DNA of 7,127 nt from Desulfobacula sp. (GCA_027858355.1 JAQICW010000537.1:1-7127); one strand, 5' to 3'. Positions 1-6,134 are shown, counted from the stretch's first letter. Made by a program: numbers and translations. Notes: generated by a model not told the origin, from the sequence alone.

Positions 1-1019
1 CGGATAAGACCCAGATCATAAACATAGTCCAGGTCATCAACTGAAATATTTGATGCCCCGGGCATTCCCATGAGGACCGGTTCCACAACACTTCTCACCC
101 GCTCCTCTTTCAGCTTGTCCGCAAGCTGATCAAGATGGGTCTCCCTCCTTAAAATAAGATTTTCCTTTGCCCGGGCGATCATTGCCTTACTGATATCGGT
201 TGACCTGTCCCGGCCCTCCTTTATCTCAAAACAGACCTCATAGGCCAGGGCCGATACAAGCCAGGGCTGACCCAGGGTATATTCCCAGATAATCTCCTTT
301 GCATCCCTGGCAAACTTCTGGCCAGTCTCTTTTGTATGCTCCATTAAAAGAGAATCAACCTCATCCTTGGAAAAATCTCCAAGTCTTAAAGATTTGGCCT
401 TTATATTAAATGCACTGCCGCCTGTTATTATGGATTTGTCTTTATCTGAATGAATCCTGTAATCCCTTACATCCCTGACACCGCAAAGGATAATGGACTG
501 AGGGAAATTTGCCGGCCGTTTGTCATACCCCGACCTTATCTGCCTTAAAACCGATATCAGCGTATCCCCCACAAGAGAATCAATCTCATCTATTATCAAA
601 ACTACTGGTTTGGAACTGCTGGCTGCCCATAAAGTTAAAACTTCATACAATGCTGAAAACTCATTCTTTGTTTTAAACACATGATGACGCACCTTATCCA
701 TGAAATCGTCATCTAAAACATCTTCAGCCCTGGAAACAAAATCTGCAAGAACTGCCTTCATCCCGGCTGCCACATCCTCCCGTGCTGCCTGGGCAGCTTC
801 CACATTAATATAAAGAACATCATATCTGCCCTTCTTGTTAAGATACTCCATCAAAGCAAGCATGCAAGTTGTTTTCCCTGTCTGCCTTGGAGCATGGAGA
901 ACAAAATACTTTTCCTGGTCAATCAGCATCAAAATATCATCAAGATCAAACCTCTCAAGGGGAGGAATCATATAGTGCTTTTTGCTTTTACAAGGTCCAG
1001 CTGTATTAAAAAACCGCAT
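1..1019 (-). CDS. AAA/STAND-like ATPase, copy A (3' end outside window)
   Basis: This is the N-terminal 339 codons of a P-loop ATPase, open to the window edge without a stop. The Walker A motif is APRQTGKTT at residues 43-51, with Ala in place of the usual first Gly. Walker B is VVLIIDEIDS at 139-148 with Asp144-Glu145. A GQPWLVSALAYE stretch near 250-261 resembles the GxP motif of STAND/archaeal-ATPase proteins, and DLDYVYDLGLIR near the edge looks like the winged-helix part. Start is ATG at 1019, preceded by GGAG; an in-frame TTG lies four codons earlier. It aligns with the complete gene at 1928-3514 without a gap for about 310 codons, then differs by one codon and diverges. By analogy it should end in a PD-(D/E)XK-like domain beyond the window. 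The biological role is unknown; such ATPase-nuclease proteins are usually annotated only as ATP-binding proteins. Confidence 0.9.
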   Translation of the reverse strand, partial: MRFFNTAGPCKSKKHYMIPPLERFDLDDILMLIDQEKYFVLHAPRQTGKTTCMLALMEYLNKKGRYDVLYINVEAAQAAREDVAAGMKAVLADFVSRAEDVLDDDFMDKVRHHVFKTKNEFSALYEVLTLWAASSSKPVVLIIDEIDSLVGDTLISVLRQIRSGYDKRPANFPQSIILCGVRDVRDYRIHSDKDKSIITGGSAFNIKAKSLRLGDFSKDEVDSLLMEHTKETGQKFARDAKEIIWEYTLGQPWLVSALAYEVCFEIKEGRDRSTDISKAMIARAKENLILRRETHLDQLADKLKEERVRSVVEPVLMGMPGASNISVDDLDYVYDLGLI

Positions 1020-1071
1020 CCCTGTCTCCAATAGTTAAAAGGTTAGTTGTCTCATATAGATCATATAAAAA

Positions 1072-1100
1072 ACTTTGCGCCTTCGTAGCTTCGTGCGAGT
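1072..1100. repeat. Degenerate CTTYGYGN octamer repeat, copy 1
   Basis: Three consecutive 8-base units (CTTTGCGC, CTTCGTAG, CTTCGTGC) followed by GAG. It matches copies 2 and 3 at 21 of 27 positions or thereabouts. It lies about 6 bases past the stop of the MazF gene at 1106 and between that gene and ATPase A. Function is unknown. Similar GCAAAG-type repeats (reverse strand) occur between genes in many environmental bacteria, from memory. Confidence 0.6.
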
Positions 1101-1105
1101 AAAAA

Positions 1106-1465
1106 TTATAATTTAAGTTCAAAAACAATTAATAAAGCTTGATTTAGTTCCTGCATTTTAGAACGTAATAATTTGCCACGGATTCTTACCAGTCTATGAC
1201 GATGATCAATAGGACGTGTTTGTAAACAATCTGCCACGGATTTTTTTGATAGACCATTCTCTTGTGAAGGATTGAGTTCAACATTGGTTTTTATTCGATT
1301 TTTTTTTGCACTCCATACAGTAATCGGAACAACTTGAATAACTGGAACCCTTTCATTATAAACATTATTGGTAACAATTATACATGGCCTGATTTTTCCT
1401 GCCTCTGAACCCTGGATCGGATCAAGATTTACATCAATAATCATTCCTCTTTTCAATATTGTCAT
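1106..1465 (-). CDS. MazF/PemK-family toxin of TA pair 1
   Basis: A 119-residue PemK/MazF-type toxin (Pfam PF02452 family), predicted to be a ribosome-independent mRNA-cleaving endoribonuclease in the cytoplasm. Family landmarks are visible: the opening RGMIIDVNLDPIQGSE, the KIRP turn with Arg26-Pro27, VVPIT with Thr49 (positions equivalent to the catalytic Arg and Thr of characterised MazF), and SVADCLQTRPID near residues 76-86. I chose ATG at 1465 because it overlaps the antitoxin stop as ATGA, the usual sign of translational coupling. An in-frame ATG at 1474 would add three residues and cannot be excluded. The gene is second in the operon behind the ribbon-helix-helix antitoxin and should be co-transcribed from the promoter at 1741-1769. 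All landmarks are present, so it is probably active. Confidence 0.9.
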   Translation of the reverse strand: MTILKRGMIIDVNLDPIQGSEAGKIRPCIIVTNNVYNERVPVIQVVPITVWSAKKNRIKTNVELNPSQENGLSKKSVADCLQTRPIDHRHRLVRIRGKLLRSKMQELNQALLIVFELKL

Positions 1466-1695
1466 TCCGGCCATCCAGTTAAAGCTGTCTCCGTCAAATC
1501 TTTCAGGCTTTCATCCTCAGAATAAATTTCAGAATATAACTCAGCAGATTGTTTTAGGTTTTCAAGTTCCAATTTATTTCTTAAATTATCAATGGCTGTT
1601 CGAATCAAAGAACTTTTATCCCTGAATCCATAGGTTTTAAAACTATTCAAAAAATTTACTTGTTCTTCTTCAAGACTAAATTTTGCTTGTTGCAT
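1462..1695 (-). CDS. Ribbon-helix-helix antitoxin of TA pair 1
   Basis: A 77-residue protein whose N-terminal half (AKFSLEEEQVNFLN, then GFRDKSSLIRTAIDNL, about residues 4-39) fits a ribbon-helix-helix (CopG/MazE-like) DNA-binding fold: one beta strand followed by two helices. The acidic C-terminal part (SEIYSEDESLKDLTETALTGW) is the expected toxin-binding tail, which would wrap around MazF. Start is ATG at 1695, chosen because a strong AAGGAGGGGG ribosome site sits just upstream; longer in-frame starts would bury that site. It precedes the toxin and overlaps it by four bases, the typical antitoxin-first order. It probably represses its own promoter, where two palindromes are present. Assignment to RHH is from sequence pattern, not from a close named homologue. 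Confidence 0.82.
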   Translation of the reverse strand: MQQAKFSLEEEQVNFLNSFKTYGFRDKSSLIRTAIDNLRNKLELENLKQSAELYSEIYSEDESLKDLTETALTGWPE

Positions 1696-1704
1696 ACCCC
1701 CTCC

Positions 1705-1749
1705 TTTTGGTGCCAAAAATTGCCCCACAATTACGACCCTATTATAGGG
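1705..1749. promoter_or_regulatory. Candidate operators of TA1 (two palindromes)
   Basis: Two short inverted repeats lie between the promoter and the antitoxin start. TTTTGGTGCCAAAA (1705-1718) has perfect 6-base arms around TG and touches the ribosome-binding site. CCCTATTATAGGG (1737-1749) has perfect 6-base arms around one base and contains the -10 box. Both are placed where an autoregulating antitoxin-toxin complex would block transcription or translation. Binding itself is inferred. Confidence 0.5.
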
Positions 1750-1769
1750 GCCACACCAAAGGGAGTCAA
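1741..1769 (-). promoter_or_regulatory. Sigma-70-type promoter of TA1 operon
   Basis: On the minus strand TTGACT (1764-1769) and TATAAT (1741-1746) are separated by exactly 17 bases, close to the vegetative consensus. The start of transcription would fall near 1734, giving a leader of about 39 bases before the antitoxin ATG at 1695. Confidence 0.75.
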
Positions 1770-1886
1770 TACATAATTTTTTGCTAAAAGTGCTAAAAGA
1801 AGGAGAATGTTTAAGTTCACTGGCTGAGAATACTTTTGTCGTTTTTTAATACATCAAGACAAAAAATGCCATAGCTTCTGAAAGAA

Positions 1887-1923
1887 CACTGTCTCTTTGT
1901 GACTTTGCGGCTTTGTGCGAGAA
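1887..1923. repeat. Degenerate CTTTGYGN octamer repeat, copy 2
   Basis: Core units CTTTGTGA, CTTTGCGG and CTTTGTGC are followed by GAGAA and preceded by CACTGTCT. It lies five bases past the TGA stop of ATPase B. It shares the longest match, including the CACTGTCT lead-in, with copy 3 at 3623-3661. Same orientation as the other two copies. Confidence 0.7.
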
Positions 1924-1927
1924 TTAA

Positions 1928-3514
1928 TCACATCCCCCATACCACAATATCCCGGCCTTTGTATTTTCTTTTTTCCGAAAAAACTTTCTCATCCCAGGAA
2001 ACATTCTCACTTCTATTGAAAATCACAAGATAACCTTCCTTACTCCCGCACCTTTCCATATACCTGGCTGTCTGCTCAAGACCCAGCTCAATGGTTTTTT
2101 CAAGGCTTTTATATAAAATCTTAAGCTCTATGACTATTTTCTGAATATCCCCATTCCCCCTGTCCCAGATCACCAGCAGATCTGTTCGCATCCTGCCAAG
2201 GCCGTATTCCCGCTCAATTCTTCCTCCTGCATTGACTATCCTTTGAAGAAAAGCCTGGAGCAGAAGCTGGGGACCTGCCTCCTTATAGCTGAAACGCTCA
2301 ATCCAATGCTCTGAATGCTCCCTGAAAAACTCCTGAAACCCTTTCAAAAGTTTATTCACATCAAGGCTGCCATCCTTTTTTACATACCATTCAGTCTTAA
2401 ATCTGGCAGCAAAATTATACTGGGATATAGTTGAAATCTGCCTGGGAATAATTTCCCTGTAAATAGGATTGGAAATTACAAGAGCCTGATCTTCTTTCTT
2501 TATCAAACCAAGATCAATACAATAATCAATATCATCAACAGGAAGTTCTTCCACATCAACACCAGCAAGCATTGGTTCAATTATATTTCTGATTCTTTCC
2601 TCTTTCAGCTTGTCTGCAAGCTGATCAAGATGGGTTTCCCTCCTTAGAATCAGATTTTCCTTTGCCTGGACTATCATTTCCTTACTGATATCGGATGACC
2701 TGTCCCGTCCCTCCTTCATTTTAAAACAGACCTCATAGGCCAGAGCAGAAACAAGCCAGGGCTGCCCAAGGGTATATTTCCAGATAAGATCAATACCATC
2801 TCTGTTAAACTTCTGCCCGGTCTCTTTTGTATGCTGAATCAAAAGGGATTCAAACTCATCCCTGGTAAAATCTCCAAGCCGCAATGACTCGGCCTTTATG
2901 TTAAAGGCACTGCCTCCGGTTATTATGGATTTATCTTTATCTGAATGAATCCTGTAATCCCTTACATCCCTGACACCGCAAAGGATAATGGACTGGGGAA
3001 ATTTTGCAGGCCTCTTGTCATACCCCGACCTTATCTGCCTTAAAACCGATATCAGTGTATCTCCCACAAGAGAATCAATTTCATCAATTATCAAAACCAC
3101 TGGTTTGGAGCTGCTGGCTGCCCATAAGGTTAAAACTTCATACAATGCTGAAAACTCATTCTTTGTTTTAAACACATGATGACGAACCTTATCCATGAAA
3201 TCGTCATCTAAAACATCTTCAGCCCGGGAAACAAAATCTGCAAGAACTGCCTTCATCCCGGCTGCCACATCCTCCCGTGCTGCCTGGGCAGCTTCCACAT
3301 TAATATAAAGAACATGATATTTGCCCTCCGTATTAAGATATTCCATCAAAGCCAGCATACAGGTTGTTTTCCCTGTCTGCCTGGGTGCATGGAGAACAAA
3401 ATACTTTTTCTGCTCAATCAACATTAAAATATCATCAAGATCAAATCGCTCAAGTGGAGGGATCGTATAATGATCCTCAATTTTACAAGGCCCTGCCGTA
3501 TTAAAAAATCGCAT
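1928..3514 (-). CDS. AAA/STAND-like ATPase with C-terminal PD-(D/E)XK nuclease-like domain, copy B
   Basis: A complete 528-residue protein. Residues 1-20 form the family opening MRFFNTAGPC...IPP. Walker A is APRQTGKTT at 43-51 and Walker B VVLIIDEIDS at 139-148 (Asp144, Glu145). ILCGVRDVRDY at 177-187 may hold a sensor residue, and GQPWLVSALAYE at 250-261 resembles the STAND GxP motif. A winged-helix-like region covers about 320-360 (DYCIDLGLIKK, NPIYREIIPRQ). The C-terminal part has Asp445 in RTDLLVIW, IELK with Glu463 and Lys465, and Gln481 in LEQTARYM, matching the D...ExK...Q core of PD-(D/E)XK nucleases. Start is ATG at 3514 with GGTGA upstream; TTG at 3526 is an alternative. Residues 68-208 differ from copy A at one position. 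No signal peptide or membrane segment is evident. An ATP-dependent DNA or RNA processing or defence role is possible but not shown. Confidence 0.9.
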   Translation of the reverse strand: MRFFNTAGPCKIEDHYTIPPLERFDLDDILMLIEQKKYFVLHAPRQTGKTTCMLALMEYLNTEGKYHVLYINVEAAQAAREDVAAGMKAVLADFVSRAEDVLDDDFMDKVRHHVFKTKNEFSALYEVLTLWAASSSKPVVLIIDEIDSLVGDTLISVLRQIRSGYDKRPAKFPQSIILCGVRDVRDYRIHSDKDKSIITGGSAFNIKAESLRLGDFTRDEFESLLIQHTKETGQKFNRDGIDLIWKYTLGQPWLVSALAYEVCFKMKEGRDRSSDISKEMIVQAKENLILRRETHLDQLADKLKEERIRNIIEPMLAGVDVEELPVDDIDYCIDLGLIKKEDQALVISNPIYREIIPRQISTISQYNFAARFKTEWYVKKDGSLDVNKLLKGFQEFFREHSEHWIERFSYKEAGPQLLLQAFLQRIVNAGGRIEREYGLGRMRTDLLVIWDRGNGDIQKIVIELKILYKSLEKTIELGLEQTARYMERCGSKEGYLVIFNRSENVSWDEKVFSEKRKYKGRDIVVWGM

Positions 3515-3622
3515 TCTTGTCACCAATAGTTAAAAAATTAAATATTTAAAAATCATGCGTTGATCTCAATATAAATCTTTCCTCCTTTAGAAACAATATA
3601 AAAGACACTTTTCATCACAATC

Positions 3623-3661
3623 AACACTGTCTCTTTGTGACGTTGTGGCTTTGTGCGAGAA
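3623..3661. repeat. Degenerate CTTTGYGN octamer repeat, copy 3
   Basis: CACTGTCT lead-in, units CTTTGTGA, CGTTGTGG and CTTTGTGC, then GAGAA. It is nearly identical to copy 2, but here no intact gene ends next to it on the minus strand. It sits between ATPase B and the plus-strand toxin-antitoxin remnant. Confidence 0.7.
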
Positions 3662-3694
3662 AATCAGAACTTGACGTACACATGAATGTACCTT

Positions 3695-3944
3695 GAAAAA
3701 TATGATCTTCATAACGCTCTTATGCTTGAAGAAACAGACAGGGGACTGCTTCTTCGAAAAAAAGACGACAATCAACTTTCCTGGGATGATACATATAATG
3801 CCATGGCAAATAAAAAAGGCTGAAATCGCAGTTGACCAGATACGCACCATCAACAAACAGAGATTGAGAAAAAAAATTGATGAACTATCAAATATCAATG
3901 CTGCTCAATTAAGAAAACTCATTACTGATATGTACGGGGAATAA
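3695..3944 (+). pseudogene. Remnant of a MazE-MazF pair fused by internal deletion
   Basis: Two reading frames of one locus are visible. From 3695 to about 3813 the frame starting at GAA reads EKYDLHNALMLEETDRGLLL and continues to SWDDTYNAMANKKG, then stops. This matches residues 29-67 of the AbrB-type antitoxin at 5809-6081. From about 3813 to the TAA at 3942-3944 another frame reads KKAEIAVDQIRTIN and ends in LRKLITDMYGE, matching residues 69-111 of the MazF at 5493-5828. The antitoxin 5' end, its C-terminal tail and the toxin N-terminal two thirds (including the RP and PIT active-site motifs) are missing. Relative to the intact pair roughly 255 bases are deleted, with AAAT shared at the junction. 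The product cannot be a working toxin. An 83-codon ORF from 3693 crosses the locus but has no family-like N-terminus. The 3' end overlaps the MBL gene by 23 bases on the opposite strand. Confidence 0.85.
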
Positions 3945-5232
3945 AATTTAATTTTTCAGCCAATGCCTTTTTAGCTTCTGGATCACCATGAACCAGTCTG
4001 ATCTCTTTTGGCCTTACCTCCATTGCTTCAACCCATTCAACAAGCTGAGCCTGATCAGCATGGGCTGAATATCCTGACAACCCATGAACCCGGGCCTTAA
4101 TCTTTATCCTTTCACCACCCATCACAACATACCCGTTCTCCCTCCTGGAATATCTAACAATTTTCTGTCCTAAAGTACCATGAGCCTGATATCCCACAAA
4201 AAGAATATCATTTTTAGAATCTTCAAGGCCCTTGGCAAGATGATCAATAATTCTGCCGCCCGTGCACATGCCGCTGCCGGCAATGATAATGGCAGGCCCG
4301 GGCAGATCAACAAGCTGTACATGATCTTTATAATTTTTCACAGCATAAAGATGATCAAAATCAATGGGATGATCCCCCTGACGTAAAAATCCTTTTGCTG
4401 TTTCATCCCAATAGCCTGAAAGCCTGGAATATATCTTTGTAATCTTTAATCCCAGGGGAGAATCAATAAAAACCGGTATAGGTCTGGCAAATGCTTTTCC
4501 TGCAAAAACACGATCCATCTCATAGATCAATTCCTGGCATCGGCCCAGGGCAAAGGCAGGGATATAAACTTTCCCATTATCCCGTAATGCTTTCAATAAA
4601 ATCTGCTCAAGCCTTTCTATCCTTCTTGTCCTGTCATCATGGAGCCTGTTGCCGTAGGTTGACTCCAGAACAAGCAAATCACAGGCTTCAGGAATATCAG
4701 GATCAGGCAGAACAGGCGTATCTTTTGGCCCTATATCTCCTGAAAAAACAACAGACTTTCCTGATTTTCCAGACTCAAACTGAACAAAACAAGTTCCCAG
4801 AATATGACATGCATTTCCAAGACTGAAACGTACTCCTTTTTTCAGATCAAATACCTGACCATATTCAAACCCCCAGGAAAGTTCATCAATAAGCTGCTTA
4901 ATCCCATCAATTTCATCTTCATTCCTGTCTGAAAATCCCATTGCATCTTCTAACATTGGAAAAAGAAGTTCCCGTGTCGGATGGGTACAGATGATTTCGC
5001 CCCTGAAACCCTTGTCAATCAATTCAGGAACCCTTCCTATATGATCAATATGTGCATGGGTAAGAAATAAATAATCCAGATCACCCGGTTGAATTTCCCA
5101 TTTATCCATGGGCAGCACAGAATCTTTCCCCTGAACCATTCCGCAGTCAATCAAAATATTCAATCCAGATATCCAGAGATGATGACATGAGCCTGTAACA
5201 CAGTCGCCACCGCCAAGGTGAGTTATCTTCAT
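3922..5232 (-). CDS. Beta-CASP metallo-beta-lactamase nuclease (CPSF73/Ysh1-like, COG1236 type)
   Basis: A 436-residue MBL-fold protein, predicted zinc-dependent RNase of the beta-CASP family acting in cytoplasmic RNA processing. MBL motifs: Asp29 (LIDCG), THAHIDH with His59, His61, Asp63 and His64, His143 (NACHILG) and Asp166 (FSGDIG). Beta-CASP motifs: A is Glu190 in LESTYGN, B is His331 after AGSGMCTGGR, C is His391 in GYSAHADQ, within the RMMBL-like C-terminal segment. Start is ATG at 5232, preceded by AAGGGGGATATATC; a TTG at 5253 is in frame but would span this site. All metal ligands are present, so it should be active. The C-terminus is odd: after VHGDPEAKKALAEKL only about eight residues remain, and the last seven are read from the antisense of the toxin remnant. 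Members of this family from memory usually run some 10-20 residues further. It appears to be a single-gene transcription unit. Confidence 0.93.
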   Translation of the reverse strand: MKITHLGGGDCVTGSCHHLWISGLNILIDCGMVQGKDSVLPMDKWEIQPGDLDYLFLTHAHIDHIGRVPELIDKGFRGEIICTHPTRELLFPMLEDAMGFSDRNEDEIDGIKQLIDELSWGFEYGQVFDLKKGVRFSLGNACHILGTCFVQFESGKSGKSVVFSGDIGPKDTPVLPDPDIPEACDLLVLESTYGNRLHDDRTRRIERLEQILLKALRDNGKVYIPAFALGRCQELIYEMDRVFAGKAFARPIPVFIDSPLGLKITKIYSRLSGYWDETAKGFLRQGDHPIDFDHLYAVKNYKDHVQLVDLPGPAIIIAGSGMCTGGRIIDHLAKGLEDSKNDILFVGYQAHGTLGQKIVRYSRRENGYVVMGGERIKIKARVHGLSGYSAHADQAQLVEWVEAMEVRPKEIRLVHGDPEAKKALAEKLNFIPRTYQ

Positions 5233-5323
5233 GATATATCCCCCTTCAGACAAAGTTTACGAAAAATAAATTCCCTACACAAGTTTTATTGTTTTTTTGA
5301 TGAAAGCCTATGTAACAATAAAA

Positions 5324-5458
5324 ATGGTATTTAACCCTGATGAATTGATAGACGCTTTTTGCACAATTGCGAAAATTGACAGGGATTATGTTTGCACCCG
5401 GGGTAAAAACACCACAGACCTTGATTCTCTCACAAAGGCAAGGAGGCAACAACGATAG
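5324..5458 (+). pseudogene. Possible 44-codon remnant of a larger gene in the MBL-TA2 gap
   Basis: On the plus strand an ORF of 44 codons (MVFNPDELIDAFCTIAKIDR ... SLTKARRQQR) ends at TAG 5456-5458. No ribosome-binding site is evident before its ATG. The pattern of a short helix, then an I-D-x-D-Y-V, RGK and KAR order weakly recalls the DnaA-like C-terminal helix-turn-helix of REP-associated tyrosine transposases, in which case it would be a decayed tail. The resemblance is slight and unverified. The remainder of the gap (5233-5323 and 5459-5492) holds only the MBL leader and the hairpin at the TA2 end. Confidence 0.25.
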
Positions 5459-5473
5459 GGAAATAAACTGACC

Positions 5474-5499
5474 GGAATAAAGAATCTGTTGTTTATTCC
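5474..5499. other. Hairpin at the end of the TA2 toxin gene
   Basis: GGAATAAA (5474-5481) and TTTATTCC (5492-5499) form a perfect 8-base stem around a 10-base loop. The hairpin covers the toxin stop codon at 5493-5495. No clear T-run follows in the direction of transcription, so it is not a typical intrinsic terminator; it could stabilise the 3' end or be a mobile-element relic. Confidence 0.4.
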
Positions 5500-5828
5500 C
5501 CGTACATATCAGTTATTAGCTTCCTTAGCTGAGCGGCGGTGACTTTTGATAATTTATCGATTTTCTTTTTCAATCTTTGTTTGCTAATGGTGCGTATTTG
5601 ATCAACTGCGATTTCAGCCTTTTTATTTACACAGTTGATTTGGAGTCGTGTTCTCCATTGTATGTGCAGTTTTGAGGTTATGGGGCATACGACAACCGTT
5701 TCCAAATATTTATTCATTTCATCTTGGCTAATTATAACAACGGGACGTATTTTTTTAATTTCGCTTCCTACTGTGGGATTAAGGTCAGCATAATATATTT
5801 CATACCTTTTAATACTCAAAATTTTCAT
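5493..5828 (-). CDS. MazF/PemK-family toxin of TA pair 2
   Basis: A 111-residue MazF-type endoribonuclease toxin. It shows the family opening KRYEIYYADLNPTVGSEIKK, the KIRP turn with Arg28-Pro29, VVCPITS with Thr51 (expected catalytic pair Arg28/Thr51), and EIAVDQIRTISKQRL around residues 72-86. Start is ATG at 5828, which overlaps the antitoxin end by 20 bases and is placed directly after GAGG; the overlap suggests translational coupling. It is the second gene of its operon. Its last 43 codons are closely related (about 84% of bases by eye) to the plus-strand remnant at 3695-3944, so the two derive from one toxin family in this genome. It is clearly distinct in sequence from the TA1 toxin, which reduces the chance of cross-neutralisation. 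Confidence 0.92.
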   Translation of the reverse strand: MKILSIKRYEIYYADLNPTVGSEIKKIRPVVIISQDEMNKYLETVVVCPITSKLHIQWRTRLQINCVNKKAEIAVDQIRTISKQRLKKKIDKLSKVTAAQLRKLITDMYGE

Positions 5829-6081
5829 CCTCTAATCCATCAAGAAGTGTAGTATCAAAATCATCCCAATCTTCTTGTTCATTAGCCATAGCTCTATATG
5901 TATCTTCCCACGAAAGTTTATTATCGTTTTTTTTTCGAAGAAGCAATCCTGTATCTGTTTCTTCAAGTAAAAGGGAATTATTAAGACCATATTTTTGAAT
6001 AAGTTCTTTGGGTATACGGATTCCTTTGGAATTTCCTATAGGGATAAGTTTAATATCCTTTGTACGTATTTGTTTTTCCAT
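5809..6081 (-). CDS. AbrB-type MazE antitoxin of TA pair 2
   Basis: A 90-residue antitoxin with an N-terminal SpoVT/AbrB swapped-hairpin DNA-binding domain (PF04014 type): KLIPIGNSKGIRIPKELIQK at residues 11-30, then GLNNSLLLEE and GLLLRKK. The C-terminal part is acidic (EQEDWDDFDTTLLDGLEDEN, residues 68-87), as expected for a disordered toxin-neutralising tail. Start is ATG at 6081, preceded by TAAGGA at about nine bases. It comes first in the operon and overlaps the MazF start by 20 bases. It probably represses the promoter at 6123-6151 through the TGTAATTACA palindrome. The middle part of the protein is the segment preserved in the remnant at 3695-3813. Confidence 0.92.
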   Translation of the reverse strand: MEKQIRTKDIKLIPIGNSKGIRIPKELIQKYGLNNSLLLEETDTGLLLRKKNDNKLSWEDTYRAMANEQEDWDDFDTTLLDGLEDENFEY

Positions 6082-6115
6082 ATTTAATATTCCTTAAACT
6101 ATTATATAATTTATA

Positions 6116-6134
6116 TGTAACTATTGTAATTACA
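6116..6134. promoter_or_regulatory. Candidate operator of TA2
   Basis: TGTAATTACA (6125-6134) is a perfect 10-base palindrome lying across the -10 box. A third TGTAA half-site is at 6116-6120. The position suits autoregulation by the AbrB-type MazE-MazF complex. Confidence 0.5.

Noticed and set aside
1368..1625. 85-codon plus-strand ORF
   Set aside because: It lies entirely antisense to the TA1 genes, which have clear families, promoter and ribosome sites.
1834..1864. Inverted repeat TTTTGTC/GACAAAA between TA1 and ATPase B
   Set aside because: Arms are only seven bases with a 17-base loop and no T-run in the right place; not a convincing terminator.
2988..3179. 63-codon plus-strand ORF
   Set aside because: Antisense to the conserved ATPase coding region, with no start signal.
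1072..3661. Octamer repeats as a CRISPR array
   Set aside because: Units are contiguous and degenerate, copies are hundreds of bases apart, and there are no spacers or cas genes.
3587..3898. 103-codon minus-strand ORF
   Set aside because: It runs antisense through the toxin-antitoxin remnant and the octamer repeat; composition is rich in Cys, Phe and Ser without a family pattern.
4180..4826. Two plus-strand ORFs (68 and 111 codons)
   Set aside because: Both are antisense to the MBL nuclease gene, whose motifs are intact.
5233..5330. Promoter for the MBL gene (TTGTGT-17-TAAACT)
   Set aside because: Both boxes are poor matches in an AT-rich leader, so it could be chance.
5246..5452. 68-codon minus-strand ORF before the MBL gene
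   Set aside because: No ribosome site and a Cys/Phe/Val-rich sequence without a pattern; the plus strand carries a more protein-like remnant here.
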